64,000 nucleotides of DNA, from assembly GCA_963782885.1 (NCBI GenBank), contig CAWALL010000006.1:1-64000 (forward strand), written 5' to 3'. A program made the translations under genes and the position numbers. This stretch comes from DATAOG01 sp963782885 (GTDB lineage Bacteria; Pseudomonadota; Alphaproteobacteria; Geminicoccales; Geminicoccaceae). Shown here piece by piece: positions 6,956 to 16,249 of the stretch; within the stretch, counting starts at the first letter, position 1; every line of letters begins with the position of its first letter. The notes under the pieces are model-generated. The model was not told the DNA's origin and searched no databases. It saw only the letters and a program-made list of their open reading frames with translations.

Positions 6956-9601
6956 TCATTGGCAGTTGCCGCTCTGCCCCAGTCCCGGCGTGCAGCACTG
7001 GCCGGTCGACCTTTGACACATCTGAACGAAGTTCCCGCCGGCTGGCGTCGCGGTACAGTCTTGAGCGGTGCGGAAGACCTTATGACCGTTCACGTCCTGG
7101 CAGGTCTGGGCGAGATTACCGAGACAACGCTTCTCGACGTTGGGCGAAATGCAGGGCGTCTCGTTCGACATTTCTGCCGAAGCGCCACGCTCGTCGGCTG
7201 GCGAGAGATAGGTGTAGCTTGGCGGGAAGAACCGGGCAGAGTTCTGGTCGAGCGTGCCGGGCAGGTTCGCGAAATTGGCAACGAACACGTTGGTCATGCC
7301 GCAGATCCCCATGTGATTCGTCGAGGAGTACGGCGGCGCCGGGTTGCTGGTCTGGGCGATGTTGCCCTCCCAGCCCGGGGTCGGGGCCACGGCGGTCATG
7401 AGATGGGTGACCATGAACGCCTTGAGCTCGAACCAGCTCCGGCCTTGGCCGTCGCTGAACGCCTGCTCGCAATCCATGTCGACGTCCAGCATCCAGTAAT
7501 GCATGCCGAAGTCGTTCTCGTCAGCGATGCCATAGCCGGCGGTCCAAGCGTACGGCTGACCTTGCCCTTGGGCGAGGCTCGTCGTCCAGTCCAGCGGCGA
7601 CCCGCCGCCGAGGTCGGGTGAGGGGCGCGCCTGGCTCAGTTCGCCGTCGGTCCAGTCGAGGTACGCATCGCCCCACCGGTAAACGGTGGTGTCCTCATTC
7701 AGCCAATTGCGATGACGGATGCGGATCGGGTCTCCCCCCTTGCTGCCGCCCCGGGCAAACAGGTCCTGACCAGGGCGCGTCTCGGCGTAAATGAACACGA
7801 CCGTGCGCCGGATATCCCAATTCGGGATCGGAGACGGGGCGCCGAGACCATACGCCACGACCTGGTTGTCATAGGTTGCTTGGTACACCTTGCCGTTGGC
7901 GATGAGCGGCGGTGCGAACTTGGTCGCCGCGCCGACGCGATCGTTCGGCTCCATCTCGCTGTCCCAGATCAGCTGCAGCGTACCCGTGCCCACCGTCGAG
8001 ACGTCGTAGGCGCGCAGGGTGTTCGGGGTGGGGGCGATGTTGGCGGCGGGGTCGCTCGGCAGGTTCCCGGAGGCTTCGTTCACCCATAGGATGGCGTTCG
8101 AGGTGGCGTTCGCCGACAGCGACAGGATCCCGCCGGGCATGCCACCCGGCGACGCGGTCCCGAACGATGCGGTGGTGGTGCCGCGCGCAACCGGACCGCT
8201 GAAATGTCCGTTGGTGTTCGAGAACACGTGAACCGCGTTGTTCTCGCCGTTTACGAACAGCATCCGATTGAAGTACACGCCCGTCCCGTGGATATGCGGC
8301 GTCCGACCGCGGTCGACGTGGCCGATCGTGAACGGGTCGGTCGACGTCACCTGATTCAGGTCATCGAACAACGACGAGTGTCCGTTCCATGGCTGGTAGT
8401 TGAAGGACCCGACGAAGGGCTGGTCGTTCAATTTGCTGAAGTCCCGCTTGCCCATCGTGGCCCGGTTCACGTGATAGTACACGCCGTCCTTGCCGCCGAC
8501 GATCAGGCCGGTTCCGTCCGGCATCGCGACCACGCCACCGGCAGCCAGATCCTGGTCTTTGTGAGCGTCGTCGCGGTCGGCGTCGAGGAACGGCGTGAAC
8601 CAGTCGCTGACCCAAAGCGAACCTGGGTTGCCCGGGTTCCACGTCAGGCGCACGACGCTCTCGCCGAGCTGGTCGGCGCCGAACTCAGGGTTGTAGGGAC
8701 CATTGCCGGTCACGACGTAGATGTCGCCGTTGCCGTCGGCCACAGGGGCCGCGTTGGCCATCCATACGCCGCCGCCGCCACCGCTGCCCCTACTGTTGTT
8801 GGGATTGCTGCACCAGACGTCGGCATGCGCGCTGCCATTGGCGAGCTTGGCGGTATCGAATGCGACCACCCAACCCGAGGGACTCCCTTGCCCCTCGCCA
8901 CCGCCGAACGCGATGACCACGGCCTTCGCGCCGCCGGGTTTGGTGGCCAGCGCGAGGCCAGCCCGTTGCATCTGCCGGTACCGGTCGAAGTCCTTGCCGC
9001 CGACATTGTACCCGTCGATCAGCCCCGAGCCGAACTTGTCATGGCTCAGATTGGCCATATCGAGCCCGAAAAGGCGGAACGTGGGCCCGCTGATGCCGTT
9101 CTCATAGCCCCAGCGGACCACGTAGAGCGTTCCGCTCGCGAGGTCGATCACCGGGGTGCTCGCAATGCCCCACTCGTGGTGAATCGTGATCGGCTTCAAC
9201 GTTTGCAGATCGTTCCCGGTAACCGCGTCGCCGAGCCATCGCGCCGACAGTTGCGCGCCGGTATCCGCGTCGAAAGCGTAGACCGTGTTGTGCATCGTGG
9301 CGACATAGACCACGTTATGCGTGGCACCGGCAATATTGACGTTGGACGCGTAAAGGGGTGAACCCTCGATCTTGCCGTCGACTGGCATCACGAAGCGGCG
9401 ATGGAACTGGTTGGCGCTGGATCGGACATTTGCGGGCGTTAGTATGGTTTCAGCCGTATTGGCGCCGGTGCGAAACTGGTTGTAGCTCCGCTCAAGCACG
9501 TCAGCCGCCCTCGCTGCCTCGGAGCTTGACCAGACTAATGCCGAATCCAGAAGTACCACAGTTACAAGCAGGATATTGCTGCGGGGTAGCAATCCTCTCA
9601 T
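6956..9601 (-). CDS. Secreted beta-propeller (PQQ-like repeat) protein with Cys-rich C-terminal tail
   Basis: The protein has 881 residues. The ATG at 9601 has AGGAGG eight bases upstream and opens a signal peptide (about 1-34, ending AARA); the open frame further upstream is not needed. Blade-like repeats such as VVYVATMHNTVYAFDADTG, GTLYVVRWGYENG and GKVYQATYDNQVVAYG indicate an eight-bladed quinoprotein-alcohol-dehydrogenase-like fold. I do not see the signature residues of a true PQQ dehydrogenase, so enzyme activity is not claimed. After the propeller comes a region of about 250 residues with no clear match, then a tail with eight closely spaced cysteines (CISPN, KRCLG, QTCQD, QDCTA, QMCQ, QCCTPG, GNC). 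The gene stands alone. Confidence 0.75.
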   Translation of the reverse strand: MRGLLPRSNILLVTVVLLDSALVWSSSEAARAADVLERSYNQFRTGANTAETILTPANVRSSANQFHRRFVMPVDGKIEGSPLYASNVNIAGATHNVVYVATMHNTVYAFDADTGAQLSARWLGDAVTGNDLQTLKPITIHHEWGIASTPVIDLASGTLYVVRWGYENGISGPTFRLFGLDMANLSHDKFGSGLIDGYNVGGKDFDRYRQMQRAGLALATKPGGAKAVVIAFGGGEGQGSPSGWVVAFDTAKLANGSAHADVWCSNPNNSRGSGGGGGVWMANAAPVADGNGDIYVVTGNGPYNPEFGADQLGESVVRLTWNPGNPGSLWVSDWFTPFLDADRDDAHKDQDLAAGGVVAMPDGTGLIVGGKDGVYYHVNRATMGKRDFSKLNDQPFVGSFNYQPWNGHSSLFDDLNQVTSTDPFTIGHVDRGRTPHIHGTGVYFNRMLFVNGENNAVHVFSNTNGHFSGPVARGTTTASFGTASPGGMPGGILSLSANATSNAILWVNEASGNLPSDPAANIAPTPNTLRAYDVSTVGTGTLQLIWDSEMEPNDRVGAATKFAPPLIANGKVYQATYDNQVVAYGLGAPSPIPNWDIRRTVVFIYAETRPGQDLFARGGSKGGDPIRIRHRNWLNEDTTVYRWGDAYLDWTDGELSQARPSPDLGGGSPLDWTTSLAQGQGQPYAWTAGYGIADENDFGMHYWMLDVDMDCEQAFSDGQGRSWFELKAFMVTHLMTAVAPTPGWEGNIAQTSNPAPPYSSTNHMGICGMTNVFVANFANLPGTLDQNSARFFPPSYTYLSPADERGASAEMSNETPCISPNVEKRCLGNLAQTCQDVNGHKVFRTAQDCTATPAGGNFVQMCQRSTGQCCTPGLGQSGNCQ

Positions 9602-10230
9602 CGCGCCGTCCTCCTGACGAAAGATAAGACTGCTTCGCTGAGCCCGCCGAGCTCGATCATCAGTTCTGGCCCGCCGGCGTGCTGGCCGCAGCACATGACC
9701 AAGAAATCAATCGTGATTGCTGCGGTCGGTAGCTGCGGGTACTTACGCCGCCGGCGCCTCCCTGGCCGCAGAAAGCGCCTCCTGACGGAGGCTATACGAT
9801 GCGCGCCAGTTCGAGAGCCATGTGCGAGGATGTTTCGCGGCATCGCCTAGCTTCCCCTGTCCGACCGGACAATTTCTGCAGACGGTTTGAGCCGGAAGTC
9901 AGTGTGCCGCGCTGCGCGGCGGCGCGTTGTGAGCTACTTCACACCTGCTCGTAGGTGAGCCAGGGTCGATGGTCAACGCAGGATTTTACGAATCGCGACG
10001 ATCCGCGGGCTCGTGCGCGTTCGCCGTCGAGGGCCCGTTCATCTGTTCCCCAGCGGGCGACCATGGCAGCGTCCGGGGCGATGCCGAACGCCGCGAAGAA
10101 CGGCACGCGGGCCCTGAGCGAGCGCCTCGCGGCAAAAGGGGCGGCGTGAGGCGGGTTCGGTGCGATCGTTGACCGACGGGGATGAAATTCGATAGCGTTC
10201 GTTTCAGGGATTGCGTCTCAATACACTCAT
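9602..10230. other. Gene-free interval between the beta-propeller gene and the decayed ABC operon
   Basis: No open frame here has recognisable family motifs or a good ribosome site apart from AGGAGG serving the beta-propeller gene. It separates minus-strand genes from the plus-strand pseudogene run and probably contains the beta-propeller promoter. I could not pick out convincing -35/-10 boxes. Confidence 0.4.
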
Positions 10231-10435
10231 ATGAAACGGGCTATGGATCGACAGACCTTCCTGCCGCAGCGCATTCTCGAGCGCTACGACGCATGCCGCG
10301 GGGGAGCGGCGGCTGGCGGATCTGCTGCTCGAGCGTCCGACCGCGATCGTCGAGCAGTCGGCGACCGAGCTCGCGGCCCGGGCGGCCGTGTCCATGGCGG
10401 CCGCGGCGCGGCTGTTCAAGCGGCTCGGCTACGAC
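10231..10435 (+). pseudogene. 5' fragment of a MurR/RpiR-family transcriptional regulator, frameshifted and truncated
   Basis: From ATG at 10243 the reading FLPQRILERYDA runs to about 10292. A frameshift then moves the coding sense to the frame reading ERRLADLLLERPTAIVEQ, SATELAARAAVSMAAAARLF, KRLGYD. This is the N-terminal helix-turn-helix domain typical of RpiR-family regulators (pattern ELA-R-VS-A--RL-KRLGY). The effector-binding SIS domain is missing: straight after LGYD the frame joins sequence of an ABC receptor. RpiR regulators commonly sit next to the sugar or opine transporters they control, which fits the decayed operon downstream. Confidence 0.65.
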
Positions 10436-10741
10436 ATGATGACCTGGTCCTGGTTCGACCCGAACATCCTGTACCAGCTCTGGCGCTCGCCGGGCGCCTA
10501 TTCGGGTTTTCAGACGCCCGAACCGGACGCGATGCCCGAGAAGACGCGCACCACCATCGACCCGAAGGGACGCCTCGCGGCGGTCCATGACGTGATCAAG
10601 TACCTGACGATGCAGAACGCCGTTCATATCGGCCTGTACACGCCGGGCCGGGAGTGGATGTTCGCGGTCCAGCCCGAGGTCAAGGGCTTCAAGGTCGGCG
10701 CCTTCCTGGATCCGCAGTTCAACGACGTCACGGTCGAATAG
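10436..10741 (+). pseudogene. 3' fragment of a family-5 (dipeptide/opine type) ABC solute-binding protein
   Basis: The reading WSWFDPNILYQLWRSPGAYS, then TIDPKGRLAAVHDVIKYLTM and WMFAVQPEVKGFKVGAF to a stop at 10741 matches the C-terminal part of SBP_bac_5 receptors of DppA type. At least the first three quarters are missing. It is fused in frame to the RpiR fragment upstream, so one deletion appears to have removed the regulator's C-terminus and the receptor's N-terminus. The resulting 118-codon chimeric frame (GTG at 10388) is unlikely to be functional. Confidence 0.7.
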
Positions 10742-10943
10742 GGCCCGGTCAGCGGACCGGCTGCCGCCGACCATGCTGTCATCGGATCGATCGACCTCGG
10801 GCCCGCCTCGAGCTTCGAGCGACGGGTCGGATGGCGGCGACCTGCTGAGCTCGCGGACCGGTCGGCACGCACCTTGCGGGCGGGCCGCACGCGAGCTTCC
10901 GGACGGCAAGAAGCAGCACAGCGGACGGCCGGAGGCAGCACAA

Positions 10944-11770
10944 TGGCGGGCTGCGCCGATTGCGGACGGGCTCAGAGGGCGCGAGGCAGAGACCGCGATC
11001 TTAACGCCCGCGCGAGCGAGACCTTCCTCGCGGAGACCGCCCTGGCCGAGCCCGATCCAGTCGAGGCGGCGGCCGGCCGCGGCTTATGGCGGGCACTGCT
11101 CAGGAGCCCGACCGGCGTGATCGGCCTCGTGATCGCCCTGACCCTGGTCGTGACGACGATCGCGGCGCCCTTGATCGCACCGTTCGATCCGCTGCGCATG
11201 GCGGCCGGGCCGCGCCTGGCGCCGCCGTCGGTGGGCCACTGGTTCGGCACCGACGACTTTGGCCGCGATCTCTTTTCCCGGATGGTGTTCGGCGCGCGGC
11301 TGACGCTCCAGATCGGGCTGATCGCGGTCGGGATCTCGGTGACCAGCAGCCTCTTGCTGGGCCTCGTCAGTGGCTATGCCGGTGGCTGGACCGAGCGCCT
11401 GCTGATGCGCGCGGTCGACATCCTGTTCTCGTTCACCGAGATCGTGATCGCGCTCGCCTGCATCTCGATCCTCGGCATCGGGCTCACCAACGCGATGATC
11501 GCGGTCGGCATCGCGTCGATCCTTCTATGCCCGGGTGACCCACAGCGTCGTGCTGGACGAGAGGAGCAAGCCCTACTTCGAATCCGGGATCACCGCCGGG
11601 GCCGGGCTTCTGCGCCTGATCTTCCTGCATCTCCTGCCGAACGTCGTGCCGACCCTGATCGTGGTCGGCACGCTCGGCATCTCGACCGCGGTGCTGGCCG
11701 CGGCCGGCCTCAGCTTCCTCGGTCTCGGCGCGCAACGGCCGGAGCCCGAATGGGGCTTCATGCTCGCCCT
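10944..11770 (+). pseudogene. ABC transporter permease (DppC type), 5' part, frameshifted and split by an IS element
   Basis: The frame from ATG 10944 encodes a DppC-like permease. Recognisable parts are an N-terminal membrane segment (TGVIGLVIALTLVVTTIAAP), the conserved FGTDDFGRDLFSRMVFGAR stretch and several further helices. Near 11523 the frame shifts; the protein continues as FYARVTHSVVLDERSKPYFE, then LPNVVPTLIVVGTLGIS and SFLGLGAQRPEPEWGFMLA. It is interrupted after about 11770 by the IS110-family element. The 3' end resumes at 13209. The usual partner DppB permease, expected between receptor and DppC, is absent; only about 200 bp separate them. Confidence 0.8.
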
Positions 11771-11801
11771 ACCGTTGAGTTGCTGCTTCGGCAGTGCCTG
11801 A

Positions 11802-11833
11802 CACCACGATCCTGGCATGCCAGGATCGTGGTG
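11802..11833. repeat. Perfect 32-bp palindrome in the left end of the IS110 element
   Basis: The half-site CACCACGATCCTGGCA is followed immediately by its exact reverse complement, centred between 11817 and 11818 with no spacer. It begins about 31 bp inside the inferred left boundary. It could be part of the element's bridge RNA or its promoter region, or a sub-terminal binding site for the recombinase. A terminator is unlikely because no T-run follows. Confidence 0.85.
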
Positions 11834-11837
11834 CGGC

Positions 11838-12007
11838 GGCGGTGCCGGGATGGTTTTCATGCTGGCTGCCCATGATGGCTCCGGAGGCAGATCCCCCGGC
11901 ACCGCCACACCGCCTCGACCGCTGATTAGGCTCTGCGATCCATCGCTGTGTAGGGCGACGACGGCGCGGGCGGGATGCCGGGTCACGATCACCTGCCGGG
12001 GGGCGCC
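11838..12007 (+). ncRNA. Candidate bridge RNA region of the IS110 element
   Basis: IS110-group elements express a structured bridge RNA from the non-coding left end, which guides target and donor recognition by the recombinase. Here the left end contains a 12-bp stem (GGCGGTGCCGGG at 11838-11849, pairing with CCCGGCACCGCC at 11895-11906). It encloses a 45-nt loop with a smaller CTGCC/GGCAG pairing. About 100 nt of non-coding sequence follow before the recombinase start. The stem and the location are seen directly; the RNA itself, its ends and its guide loops are inferred from family knowledge. Confidence 0.4.
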
Positions 12008-13186
12008 ATGCGGATCAGTGTTGGGATCGATATCGCCAAGGAGGTGCATTGGGTCACGGCCGTCGATGCCGACGGCGTGGTTCGCCTTGATCGCAAGCTG
12101 CCGAACACGCCGACTGACATCGCGGCGCTGATCGAGGAGCTCGTCAGCCTTGGCGGCGCCATACGCGTCGGCCTCGATGTCGTTGGCGGCATCGCCGGCC
12201 TTGCCGAAGCCATGCTGGCCGCAGCGGGGTTGGCGCTCGTTCACGTCCCGGGCTTGGCCGTCAACCGCGCCCGCCAGGGCACCGTGGGGGGCGAGAACAA
12301 GTCCGATCCGCGCGACGCGCGCACCATCGCCGACCAGGTCCGCACCCGCTCCGACCTGCGGCCGATCGATCCGGCGACCGAACTCGATCTCGAGATCAGG
12401 CTGCTCGTCGGCCGGCGCCGCGACCTGGTCGATGCCCAAACCCAGCGCCTGTCCCGCATGCACGACCTGCTGGTGGGCATCTTTCCCGGCCTGGAAGCCT
12501 GCCTCGACCTCAAGACCAAGGGGCCGCTGGTCCTCCTGACCAAGTTCGTCACCCCGGCCGAGCTGCGCACCGCCGGCAAGAAGCGCCTGGTCCGCCATCT
12601 CAGGGCCGCCGGAGGGCTGCCCCATGTCGACGCGCTCGCCGAGCGCGCCCTGGCTGCCGCGGTCGAGCAGACCATTGCCGTCCCGGCCGAACGCATGAGC
12701 GCACGTCTGATCAAGGAGCTGGCCCAGGAAGCGCTCGCCGCCCGCGCCCGCCTCGCCGAGATCGATCGTGAACTCGAGGAGTTCCTCGACCGCCACCCTG
12801 ACGCGGCCCTCATCCGCAGCCTGCCCGGCATGGGGGCCGTGCTCACCGCCGAGCTGATCGCCGAGGCAGGCTGCCTCTCCCGCTTCCGCTCCGCCGACGC
12901 GCTGGCCGCCGCGGCCGGCATCGCGCCGGTCCTGCGCCAGTCCGGCAAGGTGCGCTTCCTCAGGCGTCCCACAGGCGGCAACAAGGGACTCAAACGCGTC
13001 TTCTACCAGTCCGCCTTCTGCTCCCTTGGCCACCCCGACAGCCGCGCCTTCTACGACCGCAAGCGCCGCGAGGGAAAACGCCATCACCAAGCCGTCCTCG
13101 CCCTCGCGCGCCGACGCATCAACGTCCTCTGGGCCCTGCTCACCAGCCGGCAGCTCTTCCAACAAAACTTCAAACTCGCCGCTTGA
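12008..13186 (+). CDS. IS110-family bridge-RNA-type recombinase (transposase)
   Basis: The protein has 392 residues from ATG 12008 and appears intact. The N-terminal RuvC-like DEDD domain has GIDIAK (Asp8), GLDVVGG (Asp57, where many relatives have Glu; the Asp form is common in the subgroup with HVPG..VNRAR), and ENKSDPRDAR with two Asp. The C-terminal Transposase_20 domain has SLPGMGAVLTAELIAEAG, AAAAGIAPVLRQSGK and KRVFYQSAFCSL, which carries the serine expected for the composite active site. A coiled region lies between. Nothing suggests inactivation, in contrast to the host operon. In-frame ATG 11975 is an alternative start but would run into the presumed bridge RNA. Confidence 0.92.
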   Translation: MRISVGIDIAKEVHWVTAVDADGVVRLDRKLPNTPTDIAALIEELVSLGGAIRVGLDVVGGIAGLAEAMLAAAGLALVHVPGLAVNRARQGTVGGENKSDPRDARTIADQVRTRSDLRPIDPATELDLEIRLLVGRRRDLVDAQTQRLSRMHDLLVGIFPGLEACLDLKTKGPLVLLTKFVTPAELRTAGKKRLVRHLRAAGGLPHVDALAERALAAAVEQTIAVPAERMSARLIKELAQEALAARARLAEIDRELEEFLDRHPDAALIRSLPGMGAVLTAELIAEAGCLSRFRSADALAAAAGIAPVLRQSGKVRFLRRPTGGNKGLKRVFYQSAFCSLGHPDSRAFYDRKRREGKRHHQAVLALARRRINVLWALLTSRQLFQQNFKLAA

Positions 13187-13208
13187 CGCACCCATTAGGC
13201 TGCCTCCT

Positions 13209-13342
13209 CGCGCGACCTGATCTCGCGCGCACCCTGGATGATGATCTTCCCGGGCTCGGCGATCGCGGTCACGGTGCTCGGCTTCAACCTGTTGGGCGAT
13301 GGCATCCGCGAGGTCCTCGACCCGCGCCAGCAGAGCGGCTGA
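13209..13342 (+). pseudogene. ABC transporter permease (DppC type), 3' part after the IS element
   Basis: The frame reads RDLISRAPWMMIFPGSAIAV, then VLGFNLLGDGIREVLDPRQ and a stop at 13342. This is the canonical C-terminus of DppC/OppC permeases (FNLLGDGLRD.LDPR). It joins in frame with the sequence up to 11770. It ends two bases before the start of the ATPase gene, showing the original operon spacing. Confidence 0.85.
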
Positions 13343-13344
13343 GC

Positions 13345-15100
13345 ATGGCCGAGCCGTTGCTGAAGGTCGAGGATCTCGCGGTCGTGTTTACGAGCGGCGG
13401 CCGGCACCAGGCGGCGGTCGAGGGGCTGTCCTACGAGCTCGGGCGTGGCGAGACGCTGGCCGTCGTCGGCGAGAGCGGCTCGGGCAAGAGCGTCTCCAGC
13501 CTGGCACTCCTGGGGCTGCTCCCTAAGCCGGGCGGCGAGGTTGCGGGCGGTCATGCCTGGTTCGCCGGCCAGGATCTGCTCGCGTTGGACGAGCGGGCCG
13601 TCACCGGCCTGCGCGGCGATCGCATCACGATGATCTTCCAGGAGCCGATGACTTCGCTCAACCCGGTGTCGACCATCGGCCGCCAGCTGACCAAAGGCCT
13701 GGTCGTCCACAAGAACATGCGCCAAGTGGAGGCGGATGCGCGCGCGGTCGAAATGCTCGATCTGGTCGGCCTGCCGGAGCCGGCGGCGAGGCTGAAGCAG
13801 TATCCGCACCAGCTTTCGGGCGGCATGCGTTAGCAGGTGATGATCGCCATGGCGATGGCGACCGATCCAGCGATCCTGATCGCCGACGAGCCGACCACGG
13901 CCCTCGACGTCACCGTGCAGGCGCAGATCCTGGATCTGATGCGGACGCTCAAGGCGCGCTTTGCCGCCAGTATCATCCTGATCACCCACGACATGGGCGT
14001 GGTCGCCGAGATGGCCGACCGGGTGGTAGTCAGGCATCGCGGCCGCAAGGTCGAGGAGGGCCCGGTCGGGCAGATCTTCCGGGCGCCGCGCGAGGCTTAC
14101 ACCAAGCGCCTGCCGGCCGCCGTGCCGCGCCTCGGCAGTCTCGCCGCTACCGACCCGCCCGCAGCGCTTCGCGGCGGACGGCCAGGTCGTTGCGACATCG
14201 CCGCCGCCGCCCACGCAGGACCGGCCGCTGCTCGAGGCCCGCCGGTTGCGCAAGCGCTTCCCCGGCCGGCGCAGCTGGCGCGGCGGCGAGACCGGCGGCG
14301 TGCTCGCGATGGACGACGTCGGCTTCACGCTGATGCCGGGCGAGACCCTGGCGCTGCTCGGCGAGAGCTGCTCGGGCAAGTCGACCACGGGGCGCGCCGT
14401 GCTGCGCCTGCTCGAGGTCGACGCCGGCGCGATCGAGCTCGACGGGCAGGATCTCCGGCAGCTGGGCGCCGGGCCGCTGCGCGCCACGCGGCGCGAGATG
14501 CAGACGATCTTCCAGGACCCGTTCGCGTCCTTGAACCCGCGCATGAGCGCCGGCCGGCTGGTCGCCGAGCCGATGGTGATCCACGACCTCGCCAGCGGCA
14601 GCGAGCTGGAGGACCGGGTCGCCGAGCCGTTCCAGCGGGTCGGGCTCGAGCGTGCGCACGCGCGGCGCTTCCCGCACGAGTTCTCGGGCCAGCGCCAGCG
14701 GCTGTGCATCGCGCGTGCGCTCGGGTCGGGCCCAAGCTGATCGTCGCCGACGAGCCGACCTCGGCGCTCGACGTCTCGGTGCAGGCGCAGGTGCTCGATC
14801 TCATGCTCGAGCTGCAGGAGACGCTCGGCCTCTCGTACCTCTTCATCAGTCACGACATGGCGGTGGTCGAGCGGGTCAGCCACCGGGGTCGCAGCCATGT
14901 ACCAGGGCGGGATCGTCGAGATGGGACCACGCCCTGCGGTGTTGAACGAGCCCCGCCACCCCTACACCCGAGCTCTGCTCGCAGCGGTGCCGGTGCCCGA
15001 TCCCCGTCGCCAGCGTGGCGTCCGGCCCAAACTCGACGCTGCGGCGCTGCCGCGCGGGCCGCTGGTCGAGGTCGCGGCCGACCATCTGGTGACGGCATGA
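13345..15100 (+). pseudogene. Twin ABC ATPase of dipeptide/opine importer (DppD-DppF fusion, GsiA-like), disrupted
   Basis: The first nucleotide-binding domain runs from ATG 13345: Walker A GESGSGKS, Q-loop FQEPMTSLNP, then LSGGMR followed by an in-frame TAG at 13831-13833 exactly in the signature motif, where LSGGMRQRV is expected. Past the stop the domain continues with LIADEPTTALDVTVQAQ and ITHDMG. A frameshift near 14160 leads into the second domain: Walker A GESCSGKST (Gly to Cys), FQDPFASLNPR, FSGQRQR. Further frameshifts near 14733 (before IVADEPTSALDV) and 14887 (before MYQGGIVEMG) follow. No separate start is evident for the second domain, so the ancestral protein was probably a single two-domain ATPase. 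At least one stop and three frameshifts make it a clear pseudogene. Confidence 0.85.
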
Positions 15101-15990
15101 CGATCGGCATCGCGGTCGCGGGCCCGAACGCCGGCCGGGCGGCGTTCCGTGCCCTGCAGGCGGTCGAGCGGGTCGGTCGTGGGGCGATTGGTGGCTTCGC
15201 GGGCTTGGTCGCGATCACCCAGGACGGGCAGCTGGTGCGCGCCGAGACCCAGCGCGGCGGCTCGCGGACCCTGTTTACCGCAGGTGAGACAACCGGCGTG
15301 GCACCGCCCACCGCGATCACTGAGGCGCTTGGCCGTACTGATTGTCGAGTGGTCCCGATCGTCCTGCCCCGCTCAGTCAGTTCACGCCCGGCCGGGCCGA
15401 GGACGGGCTGGTCACCGGTCACCGGTTGCCGAATCTGCCGGGCGTGGACGGCAAGCCGCTCAATCTCGCGGTGCTCGGCCGCATGGCCGACGGCATGCCG
15501 GCGGCGCTCGCCGTTCGGGCCGAGCTCGAGCGCAATCCGGAGGCCGATGCCGGGATCATCGCGCTCGATCTGGAGGGCACGCTGTATGCCGGCAACACGG
15601 CGTTTGTTGAGCGCCGGCCTGACCTCGGCCAGGCCCTGATCGAGGATCCGGAGAGCGGCGCCAAGATCGCGGTATTGCATAACGCCATCCAGCCGTACCG
15701 ACCGCTCGCCGGCCTCGCCGCAGCAGTGGCATTGGATGCGATCACGTCGGGTCGACCTGCGAGTGACGCTCGAAGCAGGCACGCCGATCGAGTTCGGCGC
15801 CGAAGTCTGCGTTCTGGTCGACGGCGACGGCTGGGCGGTGCGGATCACCGTGACTCACGCCAGCTGGCTGGACGGCCGCCGTTAGGGCGCGCTGATTCAG
15901 TTCGCCGCCCTGGTGCGCCGGAATGGCACGCCGCTCGGCCATGCGATCGACGAACCCTATCGTGTGGTCGAGGCCGGCTGGTGTCGCTGA
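15097..15990 (+). pseudogene. Conserved hypothetical protein of ABC-transporter/amidase operons, disrupted
   Basis: The gene starts at ATG 15097, overlapping the ATPase stop. The first stretch reads FRALQAVERVGRGAIGGFAG and VRAETQRGG.RTLFTAGE. A frameshift near 15335 leads to SSGPDRPAPLSQF, LVTGHRLPNLPGVDGKPLN, NPEADAGIIALDLEGTLYA and GAKIAVLHNAIQPYRPLAG. A second shift near 15740 leads to VTLEAGTPIEFGAEV, an in-frame TAG (15883-15885) and GTPLGHAIDEPYRVVEAGW before the final stop. It resembles the uncharacterised family I know as DUF6963, found beside amidases and opine-type importers; that name is from memory and uncertain. Confidence 0.6.
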
Positions 15991-16249
15991 GCGGCGCTCG
16001 GAGCGTTCGGCTCGGCGTCCGCGCAATTCCCGGCCAGCAGTTCCAGCCGCCGCTGCAGAATTAGGCAGGCAGAAAGCCGATCAAGAGGCTGATCCCATCC
16101 GGAGGGGTGCGCACGCCTCCCGATGCCTCGCGCCACCTCCGAAGACCGCGGAGGGATCTCACGTGACCCGCAAGGACAGGTGCCCTGACGGCTGGGCTTT
16201 CGCCCGCTCCGATGATCCCCTAGGGTGCGGCAAGCGGGACGAGGGGACC

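Larger units (their letters stand above)
11771..13208 (+). mobile_element. IS110-family insertion sequence inserted in the dppC-like gene
   Basis: The boundaries are inferred by restoring the split permease. Joining bases up to 11770 (ending GCC CT) to 13209 onward (C GCG CGC GAC CTG) gives an in-frame protein, with a CT dinucleotide at both junctions. This matches the core-dinucleotide behaviour of IS110 elements, which lack long terminal inverted repeats. The element is about 1.44 kb, with a long non-coding left end (about 237 bp), one recombinase gene and a very short right end (22 bp). A long left end and short right end is the arrangement of the IS110 subgroup rather than IS1111. Ends could be off by a few bases. 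Confidence 0.7.

Noticed and set aside
13831..13833. In-frame TAG in the ATPase signature read as a recoded amino acid (pyrrolysine or suppressor readthrough)
   Set aside because: Several frameshifts follow in the same gene, and all neighbouring genes are decayed; a plain nonsense mutation is simpler.
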